From: Fischerella muscicola PCC 7414
GTDB lineage: Bacteria; Cyanobacteriota; Cyanobacteriia; Cyanobacteriales; Nostocaceae
DNA: 51,976 nt
Reading direction: 5' to 3'
NCBI RefSeq assembly: GCF_000317205.1
Contig: NZ_AJLK01000177.1
Coordinates: 1 to 51,976 of the forward strand
The translations under genes were made by a program, and so were the position numbers. Positions 36,401 to 44,257 of this stretch are shown here, one piece after another. The notes under the pieces were generated by a model that had not been told where the DNA came from, did no database searches, and worked only from the letters and a program-made list of their open reading frames with translations. The stretch's first letter is position 1, and the number at the start of each line of letters is the position of its first letter.

Positions 36401-38102
36401 AAATGGGCATCAAGTTAGTCTGCCAGATACAAAAGATAATTCCTCACAGGCAAATACTCCGCTTACTCTCCCTGTCCAACAGACAGACTCTTTACCTGTA
36501 AATCCAGACGATACAAACGGTAATCAGTCGGGTGTTGTCCAATATGGGGATGAAGTAATAAACCGCATTAGACGCGAAACGGCTTCCCGGACGGTAGACG
36601 CGAATTACGCCAAGAAAGGATTTTCTGATAAACAGATCAAAGAAAATCACCCCGCAAATATGCACAGCCAAGCAGAACAGCAAACAAGTCTAGAGGTTCC
36701 TCAAAACTATCAACTAGTTTTAGATAGTTTAGAGTTTACCCTAATCGAATTCAATCGTCATCAACGTGATATTTTGCGTGTTCATGAAAAATCTTTGCAA
36801 CATCAGACGGAATATACTAAAACCTTTTTCCAACTGATGCAGCAACAGAATTTCTTACTGGAAAATAGTAAGTTCTCTCATCAAGATGCAGAAACGAAAC
36901 AAATAGTCATCTCCTACTCTGAGCGCAGCATCATGCGCTTTCACCAGCATCATGGTGAAACATTGCGTGTCCATGAGCAATATCTCAACCATCAAACAGA
37001 ACAAACCAAAAACTTTTTCCAATTACTCCAGCAACATTACGACCAGCTACTTGCTAGCATAAGTACTAAAGAGCCTACAGAATCGCTGCCACAGACAACA
37101 TCCATTGTCAACTATCAGGATAGTTCTGCTGTTTCATTCCGAACCAATGGTGGAACTAGCGCAGCAGTTGGCGTACCCACTAACGATTTTGTAACTAGCT
37201 TTGAGCCTGTTTTAATCAATGGCACTAGTAATGGTGTTCACTATAGTAAAGGTAATGGTGTCAGCAATGGTACTTATAGCAACGGTACTTATAAAAATGG
37301 CAATCATGACACAAAGTCAGTTACCGTAACTACCACTGATACTCCCACCGTTCCATCGGCAGATGTACCATCAGTACCATTAACCATTGATGATGCCACC
37401 CTCAGCCACACTCTACTCAATGTTGTCAGCGATAAAACAGGCTATCCGGTGGAGATGTTGGAACTCTCGATGGATATCGAAGCGGATTTAGGAATTGATT
37501 CCATCAAACGAGTTGAAATTTTGGGAGGGTTGCTGGAATTATATCCAGATTTACCCAAGCCTAATCCGGAAGAACTGGGACAATTACGCACTCTTGGCCA
37601 AATTGTGGAATACATGCGGACTCTTGTACCAGTAATTTCTCCAGTTGAATCTGCACCAGTGCAGACAGCACAAGAAGTTGCTGTGGATGAGGCCAAGACA
37701 AGCGAACAGAGCGATGTGGTGACGCGGAAAATAGAAAATGCACAGAGTAAAGATATATACTCTACGACCGTTTCAGAAGAACCAACTTCCTCACTTCCCT
37801 CCCTTGATTTCACTGACCTGAGTCAAATTCTGCTCAACGTTGTGAGTGAGAAGACAGGCTATCCAGTGGAGATGCTGGAACTGTCGATGGATATGGAGGC
37901 GGACTTGGGGATTGATTCCATCAAACGAGTTGAAATTCTGGGGGCGCTGTTAGAGTTATACCCAAATTTGCCCAAGCCAAATCCGGAGGAACTAGGAGAA
38001 TTGCGTACTCTTGGTCAAATAGTTGACTATATGAAGCAACAAGCTGAGACCCTGGAAAAAAAACATTTCCAGCCGAGTCCAACAGCCAGACTCCTAAGCT
38101 AG
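33405..38102 (+). CDS. PfaA/HglE-like polyketide synthase, N-terminal part: KS-AT-ACP-ACP
   Basis: 1565 residues resembling the first part of PUFA-synthase PfaA and heterocyst-glycolipid synthases. KS (about 50-510): Cys252 in DAACASS, His387 in EAHGTGT, His427 in KSQIGHAKAAAG. AT (about 618-920): Ser724 in GHSFGE, His830 in AAFHTP. A linker of about 400 residues has two similar helical repeats (from about 1101 and 1168), then a Ser/Asn/Gly-rich hinge. Two near-identical ACPs carry phosphopantetheine serines 1366 and 1505 in LGIDSIKRVEIL. After ACP2 the frame crosses an A8 run (38056-38063) and ends at 38102, whereas the next frame continues with the KR domain. One ~2388-residue protein (33405-40570) is therefore expected in relatives. 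Confidence 0.93.
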   Translation: MAPSRIEVDFEQLQKEVSNCEQAVDKLIKVKKMMSANATETNKINKKLHQTPIAIIGMASIFPESKNLQEYWEKIIHKVDCITDVPPSRWDVNEYYDPNPKTPDKTYCKRGGFIPEIEFNPMEFGLPPNVLEVTDVSQLLGLVVAKAAMEDAGYGEKSQFNRERTGVILGVALARQLAMPLATRLEYPVWEKVLKSSGLSDEDTQKIIEKIKSAYVQWEENAFPGMLANIVAGRIANRLDLGGMNCVVDAACASSLGALAMSISELVEHRADMMLTGGVDTDNSIVAYMCFSKTPAVSPGQNPKPFDAQSDGMMLAEGIGMLVLKRLEDAIRDNDRIYAVIKGIGTSSDGRYKSIYAPRPEGQVKALHRAYEDAGFSPTSVGLIEAHGTGTMVGDPAEVTALKEVFGENNCKKQHIALGSVKSQIGHAKAAAGAASLIKTALALHHKVLPATINVTKPHPKLGLENSPLYLNTETRPWIRSQAEVPRRAGVSSFGFGGTNYHVVLEEYSSEHDRPYRLHHTPQSVLLFASTPEQLISCCQDVLHQLQSPERERYYAELIAACASLEIPATNARVGFVAESLTEAYKALQICIDLLTKNPQAESWDHPQGIYYRKASMPTPGKVVALFSGQGSQYLEMGRELVINFPCLRQTYGDIDKLFYKDGLQLVSEIVFPPPVFDTAQRQAQVEALQRTEYAQPAIGAFSVGLYKILQQGGFKPDFVLGHSFGELTALWAAGVLSEEDYFFLVKVRGQAMAAPNNPEFDAGAMLAVKGDISQVEEVIKNFPQVTIANLNSPRQVVLAGAKAEIAQVQEQLKAKAYSTVLLPVSAAFHTPLVAYAQKPFAQAIEKVSFQEPTIPVYTNVTGERYPNEPQAIQKILKQHLINQVLFKQEIENIYAQGGYCFIEFGPKGILTSLVKDILGDQPHLAVALNGSYQKDSDRSLREVVTLLRVAGLPLQNPDPYQIEQKTPEVSKNKLLTVRLTGSNYVSEKTQQAFAKALQNGHQVSLPDTKDNSSQANTPLTLPVQQTDSLPVNPDDTNGNQSGVVQYGDEVINRIRRETASRTVDANYAKKGFSDKQIKENHPANMHSQAEQQTSLEVPQNYQLVLDSLEFTLIEFNRHQRDILRVHEKSLQHQTEYTKTFFQLMQQQNFLLENSKFSHQDAETKQIVISYSERSIMRFHQHHGETLRVHEQYLNHQTEQTKNFFQLLQQHYDQLLASISTKEPTESLPQTTSIVNYQDSSAVSFRTNGGTSAAVGVPTNDFVTSFEPVLINGTSNGVHYSKGNGVSNGTYSNGTYKNGNHDTKSVTVTTTDTPTVPSADVPSVPLTIDDATLSHTLLNVVSDKTGYPVEMLELSMDIEADLGIDSIKRVEILGGLLELYPDLPKPNPEELGQLRTLGQIVEYMRTLVPVISPVESAPVQTAQEVAVDEAKTSEQSDVVTRKIENAQSKDIYSTTVSEEPTSSLPSLDFTDLSQILLNVVSEKTGYPVEMLELSMDMEADLGIDSIKRVEILGALLELYPNLPKPNPEELGELRTLGQIVDYMKQQAETLEKKHFQPSPTARLLS
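36560..36612 (+). repeat. Dispersed repeat in frame within the PKS linker
   Basis: TAGACGCGAAACGGCTTCCC then GGACGGTAGACGCGAATTAC resembles the host repeat with GCTTCCCG and GTAGACGCG (compare the inverse at 23030-23055). It encodes RRETASRTVDANYAK in an unconserved linker between AT and the first helical repeat. Confidence 0.5.
38056..38063 (+). other. A8 homopolymer at the PKS frame break
   Basis: Eight consecutive A in GGAAAAAAAACAT. The upstream frame reads GAA AAA AAA CAT and stops at 38102. The frame that continues with KR residues (SPVKLKVLSEPDVLDFTLPE, then ITDDGT) is open across this run and would join if one A were added, or through a -1 slip. It could be an assembly error, a phase-variable tract, a mutation, or a site of transcriptional or ribosomal slippage. 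Confidence 0.8.
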
Positions 38103-38191
38103 ATCACAATATTCACCGTAGTCCAGTCAAACTCAAAGTTCTTTCTGAACCAGATGTTTTAGATTTTACCTTACCTGAGAAGCATATCGCC

Positions 38192-40570
38192 TTGATTACT
38201 GATGATGGGACTGCCACGACTTCAGAACTAGCTCTTGCTCTTGTGAAGCGCAATTGGAAAGTAGTTGTTTTGAGTTTTCCCCAAACCTTAATTGCCGAAC
38301 AATTACCTTTACCAGAAGGAATCAATCGGGTTGTGCTGGCGAATTTGAGCGAAGAGCATTTGCAAAATCAACTAGAAGCGATCGCTTCTCAGGATGGTCA
38401 AATCGCCGCCTTCATCCACCTTAATCCTGCTAACTATGATAATGCAAGTAATTGTGTCCGTTATCTGGAAACAGAGAAAGCACTCCTGCGTCACGTCTTT
38501 CTGATCGCCAAACATCTCAAAGCACCACTGAATCAAGCAGCAAATCAAGGGCGCAGTTGCTTCCTCACTGTTGCTCATCTGGATGGCGAGTTTGGATTAG
38601 GGTATAAAACCAACTTTGGTGCTATCAGTAGTGGACTGTTCGGACTAACCAAAACCCTGAATCAGGAATGGGAAGCTGTATTTTGTCGCGCCATTGACTT
38701 AAGTCCTGATTTAGATGCTCACACATCGGTAAAATATATCCTCGCCGAACTCCACGACCCCAATCACTTAATTGTTGAAGTTGGATACAGTTCACATGGA
38801 CGAACAACGCTGGTGCGTGAAGAGGGGACAGGAGGACAAAGAAGAACTTTTAACCAATCCCCAATCCCCAATCCCCAATCCCAAGTCTTTCTCGTCAGTG
38901 GTGGCGCAAAAGGAATAACCGCTCAATGCGTCATTAAGCTAGCACAGCATTATCAATGCAAATTTATTCTTCTAGGGCGTTCGTCTGTAGATCCTGAACC
39001 CGTGTGGGCTGAAGGCTGCTCAAATGAAGGGGAATTGAAAAAACGGATTATGGATGATTTTATCGCTAAAGGAGAAAAGCCCACACCTGCAATGGTGCAG
39101 AAAAAGTATAAGGCGATCGCATCTAGGCGAGAAATTGATACTACCCTGCAAGCGATTGAACAGGCGGGTGGACAGGCAGAATATCTGAGCGTGGATGTTA
39201 CTGATGCAACACAACTCCAAGAACAACTGAATGCCGCAGTTGAACGTTTGGGTGCAGTAACGGGAATTATTCACGGGGCTGGTAATTTGGCAGATAAGCG
39301 CATTGAAAATAAAACAGAACGGGATTTTGAAACTGTTTTCGCTGCCAAAGTCACTGGTTTAGAAAACTTGCTGCGCTGCGTTTCACCTAGTCAACTTAAT
39401 TATTTAGTTCTGTTTTCCTCTGTAGTGGGTTTTTACGGGAATATTGGTCAGTCAGATTATGCGATCGCTAATGAAATTCTCAACAAGTCAGCTCATCTTG
39501 TGAAATGCAACTATCCCAATTGCCATGCAGTTGCTATTAATTGGGGGCCTTGGGATAGTGGTATGGTGACACCGGAATTGAAGAAAGCTTTTGCTGAACG
39601 GGGTATAGAGACTATTCCTATAGAAGTTGGCACTCAAATGTTGGTTGATGAATTGGCACAAGTAAATCAACAAACGACACAAGTAGTCATAGGTAGCCCC
39701 CTATTGTATATACCTCAGTCTTTCAATTCTGAGTTGAAGAAATATCGTATCCAGCGCCGATTAACTTTAGCAGAAAACCCATTTTTACAAGACCATGTCA
39801 TTGCTGGTCGTCCAGTTCTACCAGCTACTTGTGCCCTAACATGGATTGCTAATACCTGTGAACAACTCTATCCTGGTTACAAATCATTTAATTGCCCAAA
39901 TTTCAAGGTTTTGAAAGGAATTATTTTTGATGAAACTCTGGCAAAAGAATACACTTTAGATTTGCAAGAGATTTCTAAAAATAATGCTGAAGAAATACAA
40001 TTTGATGCTAAGATATCTAGTAAGAATCAACAAGGAAAAATTCGTTATCATTTCAGCAGCCAAATTACACTGAAACGTGAAATTACAGCTGCCCCAAGTT
40101 ATGATTCGCTGAACTTGAAACAGGAAGAAATAAGTCTCGGTTCTACTACATCGCTTTATCAAAACGGGGCATCAAGCTTATTTCATGGGCCTTCTTTTCA
40201 GGGCGTAAAAACTATCTTAAATGTCAGTCCTGAAAAGATAACTCTAGAATGCTCTTTGCCAAAACTCAAGACAAGACAACAAGGGCAATTTCCTGTACAA
40301 ACATTTAACCCATATATTGCGGATGTTCAGATTCATGCATTATGGATTTGGACACAATATTTCTATCAAGAAGGTTGTTTACCCTCAGAAATAACAATCT
40401 TTGAACAGTTCGCACCTATCCCATTCGATCAAACCTTTTACGTTTCTTGTGAAATCAAATCAAAGACAGATTCATCTGTAACTGCTGATGTCATCGCACA
40501 TGATCGCCAAGGAAAAATTTATACTCGCATGATTGCAGCCAAGGGAACTATTTTGCCTATAAAAAGGTGA
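38192..40570 (+). CDS. PfaA/HglE-like polyketide synthase, C-terminal part: KR-DH
   Basis: 792 residues counted from an in-frame TTG. The frame is open further upstream past the A8 run and no good ATG or ribosome site exists, so this is the out-of-frame remainder of the KS-AT-ACP-ACP gene rather than a separate gene. The KR has a structural N-part (LITDDGTATTSELALALVKR), the cofactor motif FLVSGGAKGIT, and catalytic Ser/Tyr in LFSSVVGFYGNIGQSDYAIA. The C-terminal PKS-type dehydratase has HVIAGRPVLP (HxxxGxxxxP) and DVQIHAL. Between the KR halves a repeat-derived insert (GTGGQRRTFNQSPIPNPQSQ) is in frame. The domains reduce the beta-keto group and dehydrate during each cycle. Confidence 0.88.
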   Translation: MITDDGTATTSELALALVKRNWKVVVLSFPQTLIAEQLPLPEGINRVVLANLSEEHLQNQLEAIASQDGQIAAFIHLNPANYDNASNCVRYLETEKALLRHVFLIAKHLKAPLNQAANQGRSCFLTVAHLDGEFGLGYKTNFGAISSGLFGLTKTLNQEWEAVFCRAIDLSPDLDAHTSVKYILAELHDPNHLIVEVGYSSHGRTTLVREEGTGGQRRTFNQSPIPNPQSQVFLVSGGAKGITAQCVIKLAQHYQCKFILLGRSSVDPEPVWAEGCSNEGELKKRIMDDFIAKGEKPTPAMVQKKYKAIASRREIDTTLQAIEQAGGQAEYLSVDVTDATQLQEQLNAAVERLGAVTGIIHGAGNLADKRIENKTERDFETVFAAKVTGLENLLRCVSPSQLNYLVLFSSVVGFYGNIGQSDYAIANEILNKSAHLVKCNYPNCHAVAINWGPWDSGMVTPELKKAFAERGIETIPIEVGTQMLVDELAQVNQQTTQVVIGSPLLYIPQSFNSELKKYRIQRRLTLAENPFLQDHVIAGRPVLPATCALTWIANTCEQLYPGYKSFNCPNFKVLKGIIFDETLAKEYTLDLQEISKNNAEEIQFDAKISSKNQQGKIRYHFSSQITLKREITAAPSYDSLNLKQEEISLGSTTSLYQNGASSLFHGPSFQGVKTILNVSPEKITLECSLPKLKTRQQGQFPVQTFNPYIADVQIHALWIWTQYFYQEGCLPSEITIFEQFAPIPFDQTFYVSCEIKSKTDSSVTADVIAHDRQGKIYTRMIAAKGTILPIKR
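38824..38882 (+). repeat. Heptamer-type repeat in frame within the KR domain
   Basis: CCAATCCCCAATCCCCAATC occurs just before the NADPH-binding motif. It encodes NQSPIPNPQSQ, the same peptide type as the insertion in glgP (SQSPIPNRRSP). Confidence 0.75.
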
Positions 40571-40647
40571 TAGGTGATAGGTAATAGGGGATAGAAAACA
40601 AGCACTAAAGCAAGCACAAGGCACTGCCCCTATTTCTCTCCAAAAAT

Positions 40648-43600
40648 ATGCGTTGGTACGAGGATATTGTAGTAATGGGCATAAATGAACAAATGAAAAA
40701 TCCCAAAATTGCGATTGTTGGTATGGATTGTTTTTTGGGTGGCTGTCACGGATTAGATGCTTTTGAACGTAGTATTTATGATGGAACTCAACACTTTATT
40801 ACCTTTCCCTCCCAGCGATGGCAAGAAATAAAAAAGCAAGAGCAGTTTTTCAACAACTATGGCTTGGAAAGTGATGTTGCACCTTTAGGAGCATATATCA
40901 AAGATTTTGAAATCAATTTTTCAGATTTCCAATTAGCATCTGAGGAAGCAGAAAAACTAAAACCTCAAGAACTGTTGATGCTCAAGGTTGCTGATAACGC
41001 TCTCCAAGATGCAAAATTAGATCAAAGAAGTAGGGTAGCAGTTGTTATTGTTGCCGCAACAGAACTGTCTCTACGTCTAATTAATCAAGAAGCAAAAGAC
41101 GCCATTTCCAATCAGTGGAGTATTTCCAGTCTGTGGAATTTTCCTGGTCCTTTATTCACACTCATAGCCGAACAACATTCTGTGTGCAAGGCTTTTGAGG
41201 TTGCAAAAAAGCTACTTACAATCAGAGAAGTAGATGCTGTTGTTGTTGGTGCTGTGGAACTGGCTGAGAATAGCGCTAGTCTTTTAACGAGAAATCAAAC
41301 GGCAACAGTCAACACAGGCGTTCATACTTTGAGTTATGACCAGAACGTTAATGGTTGGATGCTAGGCGAAGGTGCAGCGGCCGTAGTCTTGAAACTCCAC
41401 GAAACAGCACAACAAGATGGCGATCGCATTTATGCAGTGATTGATGCCCTCAATATCTTAAAAGATAATTCTTCTTCTCAAACTATCCCTGACTCGAAAG
41501 CGGTAACGCAAGTATGTCAACTCGCTTTTGATATGGCAAGTGTCAAACCCGCAGATATCGGCTATTTAGAAGTTTTCGCCAGTGGAGTTCCCCAGCAAGA
41601 TGAGTCAGAAATTTTAGGTTTGCTTCAGGCTTACCGAACTTCTGACCCTGGTCTCAATTGTGCGATCGGTAGTGTCAAAGCTAACATCGGACATACCTAT
41701 GCTGTCTCAGGAATAGTCAGCGTCATTAAAACAGCACTCTGTTTATATCACCGTTACATTCCTGGTGTTCCCCATTGGTCTACTCCCAAAATGCCCCAAG
41801 CCTGGGAGGGTAGCCCCTTTTATGTTGCTCCTGAATCAAGACCTTGGTTTTTAGCCACAGGAGCTACTAAAAGAATAGCTGCCATTAACAGTATGGAGAT
41901 AGATGGCAGTTATGCACATTTAATTTTGTCGGAGGAAGCAACTCAGATACAGCGTAGCAGCAGATATTTAGAGCAAATGCCTTTTTATCTGTTTGCGATC
42001 GCTGCTGATGATTGCCCTACTTTATTAGAACAGCTGCGTGCCTTAGAACAAACAATTGCCAATTCTTCTTCTCTATCTGCTGCTGCAAGCCTTACCTTTA
42101 CAGCTTATCAACAGCGTCAACATGCCACTTACGCACTGGCAATTCTCGGACGTAATCAAGAGGAATTGACGCGGGAAATTCAGCGCGCTCTTCAGGGTGT
42201 TGCCGATGCTTTCAATACAGGCAAAGACTGGCAAACCCCCGTAGGTAGCTATTTTACGCCCAAACCACTAAGTAACAAAGGCAATGTTGCTTTCGTTTAT
42301 CCTGGCGCTTACAGTTCTTATGTTGGCATTGCTCGAAATCTCTTCCGCTTGTTTCCCAAAATTTACGAAGATCCAGTCATTCAAAGCGTTTACAGTCGTG
42401 TCCTCAACATAGAGAAACTTCTTTATCCTAGAAGCCTGAGTAAATTATCCACAAAGCAATTAGAAGCCCTCGAACAGCAATTGATCGATGATCCAGTCGC
42501 AATGCTTGAATCAGAAGTTGGCGTTGCTGGACTCTTGAGTGCAATTCTCAAGAATTATTTCCAACTACAGCCCCATTCTGTCTTTGGCTATAGCCTCGGC
42601 GAAACTAGTATGATGCTTTCTCAGGGAATCTGGGCTCACTTTCACGAAGGTAGTGAGGATTTGAACTCATCTGCTCTATTTAAAACACAATTGTCTGGCC
42701 CTAAAAACGCAGTTCGTAAATACTGGGGATTGACTCAAGAGCAGAATAGTGAAGGCAAAGAATTTTGGAGTACATATATACTCATGTGTCCCGTTTCCCG
42801 TGTCAGGGAGGCTCTCAAACATGAGAAGCGCGTCTATTTAACTTTAATTAATACTCCAGAAGAAGTAGCGATCGCTGGTGATACACAAGCCTGTCAAAGG
42901 GTAATTAAAACCCTAAATTGCGATGCTTTTCGTGCCCCTTTCAATCATGTAATTCATTGCGAGGCTATACGTTCTGAATACGACGCACTTGTTAAACTAA
43001 ATACCTTACCTATCCAAAACATACCAAACACCGTTTTTTATTCGGCAGCAGAATATAAACCTATTACCCTCGATAGTCATTCTGTTGGTAACAACATTGC
43101 CAAAGTACTTATTCAACAGCTTGATTTTCCTCGGCTAGTTGAGCGCGTCTGGGAAGACGGTAGCAGAATATTTATCGAAGTAGGCGCTGGAAGTAATTGT
43201 TCCAGATGGATTAGTCGAACCCTCAAGCAAAAAGAACACATCACAGTTTCTCTCAATAAGAGAGGAATAGACGAGCATACTTGTATTGTGAAAGCATTAG
43301 CCAAACTCCTCAGTCACAGAGTCAACATGGACTTATCATCACTGTATTCTCAAGTCCAAGAAAATACCAGACAAATTCAGCCCAAGCTTAGAACCATAAC
43401 ATTGAACGGTAGCGAGTTTAACTTCACAGCATTAACCAAGAAAGACCAGAAAAATTTCCAAAATCCAACTTCAGACACTCTGATTCAGAATAATAAAAAA
43501 CAACAATATAAACCACTAGATCTAAGGGAATTTGAACGCTTAAATCCTTACTTTCAGCAAGGTCATATCAAAAGTTTGGAATTTGTAGAAGAATCACCAA

Positions 43601-43896
43601 AACCCCACTTTACCACAACAGGCGAACAACAAAAAAAATACCATTATCCTCCTACTTCTTCCTTAAAAAAACATAGTTATGTTTCTAAATTACATGTGCT
43701 AAATTTACGCAATAATTTATATCAAAAGCTGAGTGAAAACACATCCCAGTTCACCAAATCTCATGCTAATTTTTTACAAGCTCGACAAGAATCACTACTG
43801 CAAATTAGTCTAATAATTCAGCGTCAATTAGATTGTTTGCAGCATATTTTCGATAAAAATGACATAGATAACGAGCATTCAGCCAGAGAGCAATAA
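40648..43896 (+). CDS. PfaB-like protein: inactive KS-like domain plus acyltransferase
   Basis: 1082 residues. The KS-like domain (about 17-430) has Gln176 where the nucleophilic Cys belongs (AEQHSVC), lacks the first His (EVFASG for EAHGTG) and keeps the second (GSVKANIGHTYAVSG). The AT domain (about 560-900) has VAFVYPGAYSSYVGIARNLF and GYSLGETSM (Ser in GxSxG), the pattern of PfaB and HglD-type proteins. The C-terminal 60 residues are helical (FTKSHANFLQARQESLLQIS) and resemble the helical repeats of the PKS linker, perhaps a docking element. A later ATG at 40675, preceded by GAGG, is also possible. It lies 77 bases after the KR-DH gene. Confidence 0.88.
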   Translation: MRWYEDIVVMGINEQMKNPKIAIVGMDCFLGGCHGLDAFERSIYDGTQHFITFPSQRWQEIKKQEQFFNNYGLESDVAPLGAYIKDFEINFSDFQLASEEAEKLKPQELLMLKVADNALQDAKLDQRSRVAVVIVAATELSLRLINQEAKDAISNQWSISSLWNFPGPLFTLIAEQHSVCKAFEVAKKLLTIREVDAVVVGAVELAENSASLLTRNQTATVNTGVHTLSYDQNVNGWMLGEGAAAVVLKLHETAQQDGDRIYAVIDALNILKDNSSSQTIPDSKAVTQVCQLAFDMASVKPADIGYLEVFASGVPQQDESEILGLLQAYRTSDPGLNCAIGSVKANIGHTYAVSGIVSVIKTALCLYHRYIPGVPHWSTPKMPQAWEGSPFYVAPESRPWFLATGATKRIAAINSMEIDGSYAHLILSEEATQIQRSSRYLEQMPFYLFAIAADDCPTLLEQLRALEQTIANSSSLSAAASLTFTAYQQRQHATYALAILGRNQEELTREIQRALQGVADAFNTGKDWQTPVGSYFTPKPLSNKGNVAFVYPGAYSSYVGIARNLFRLFPKIYEDPVIQSVYSRVLNIEKLLYPRSLSKLSTKQLEALEQQLIDDPVAMLESEVGVAGLLSAILKNYFQLQPHSVFGYSLGETSMMLSQGIWAHFHEGSEDLNSSALFKTQLSGPKNAVRKYWGLTQEQNSEGKEFWSTYILMCPVSRVREALKHEKRVYLTLINTPEEVAIAGDTQACQRVIKTLNCDAFRAPFNHVIHCEAIRSEYDALVKLNTLPIQNIPNTVFYSAAEYKPITLDSHSVGNNIAKVLIQQLDFPRLVERVWEDGSRIFIEVGAGSNCSRWISRTLKQKEHITVSLNKRGIDEHTCIVKALAKLLSHRVNMDLSSLYSQVQENTRQIQPKLRTITLNGSEFNFTALTKKDQKNFQNPTSDTLIQNNKKQQYKPLDLREFERLNPYFQQGHIKSLEFVEESPKPHFTTTGEQQKKYHYPPTSSLKKHSYVSKLHVLNLRNNLYQKLSENTSQFTKSHANFLQARQESLLQISLIIQRQLDCLQHIFDKNDIDNEHSAREQ

Positions 43897-44257
43897 TTTA
43901 GCCCTTTCAAGCTAGATAAAAATTCTCGACAATCAACTTCTCTGTAACCTCTTGTCTGTGTGTCCTCTCTCTTGAAAAGCTTTGAAGTTCCCTCCGGGAC
44001 GCTGCTTTGTAGAGGTGAAGCCGGCTTCAAGGTTAGAGTACGGAGGAAACCTCCGCACCCTTCGGGAAGCCACTTCGTGTCTACAAACTTTTCGCTGCGT
44101 TCTCGGCGGTTTATAGTTAATTTAACCGCATGAGGCAAGAGAGAACACACCAGAGAAAAAAGAAATTTTACGTTACGAGTCACCTTGAAAGAGCTGGAAT
44201 CAACAACTAGCTGATTGCTTTAACTCCAAACTCCTTAGACATTAAAAGGCTAAAAAC
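43897..44257. repeat. Gene-free gap with dispersed repeats between pfaB-like and pfaD-like genes
   Basis: 361 bases made mostly of host dispersed repeats: GAAGTTCCCTCCGGGACGCT (inverse of 4107-4140), CGGAGGAAACCTCCG (hairpin), CTTCGGGAAGCC and AGAGAACACACCAGAG. It separates the two coding regions and might contain a terminator or a new promoter. Confidence 0.65.

Noticed and set aside
38192-40570. KR-DH frame as an independent gene starting at TTG 38192
   Set aside because: The frame is open well upstream and already encodes conserved KR N-terminal residues before 38192, so the TTG is not a true start; it is the continuation of the PKS after a frame break.
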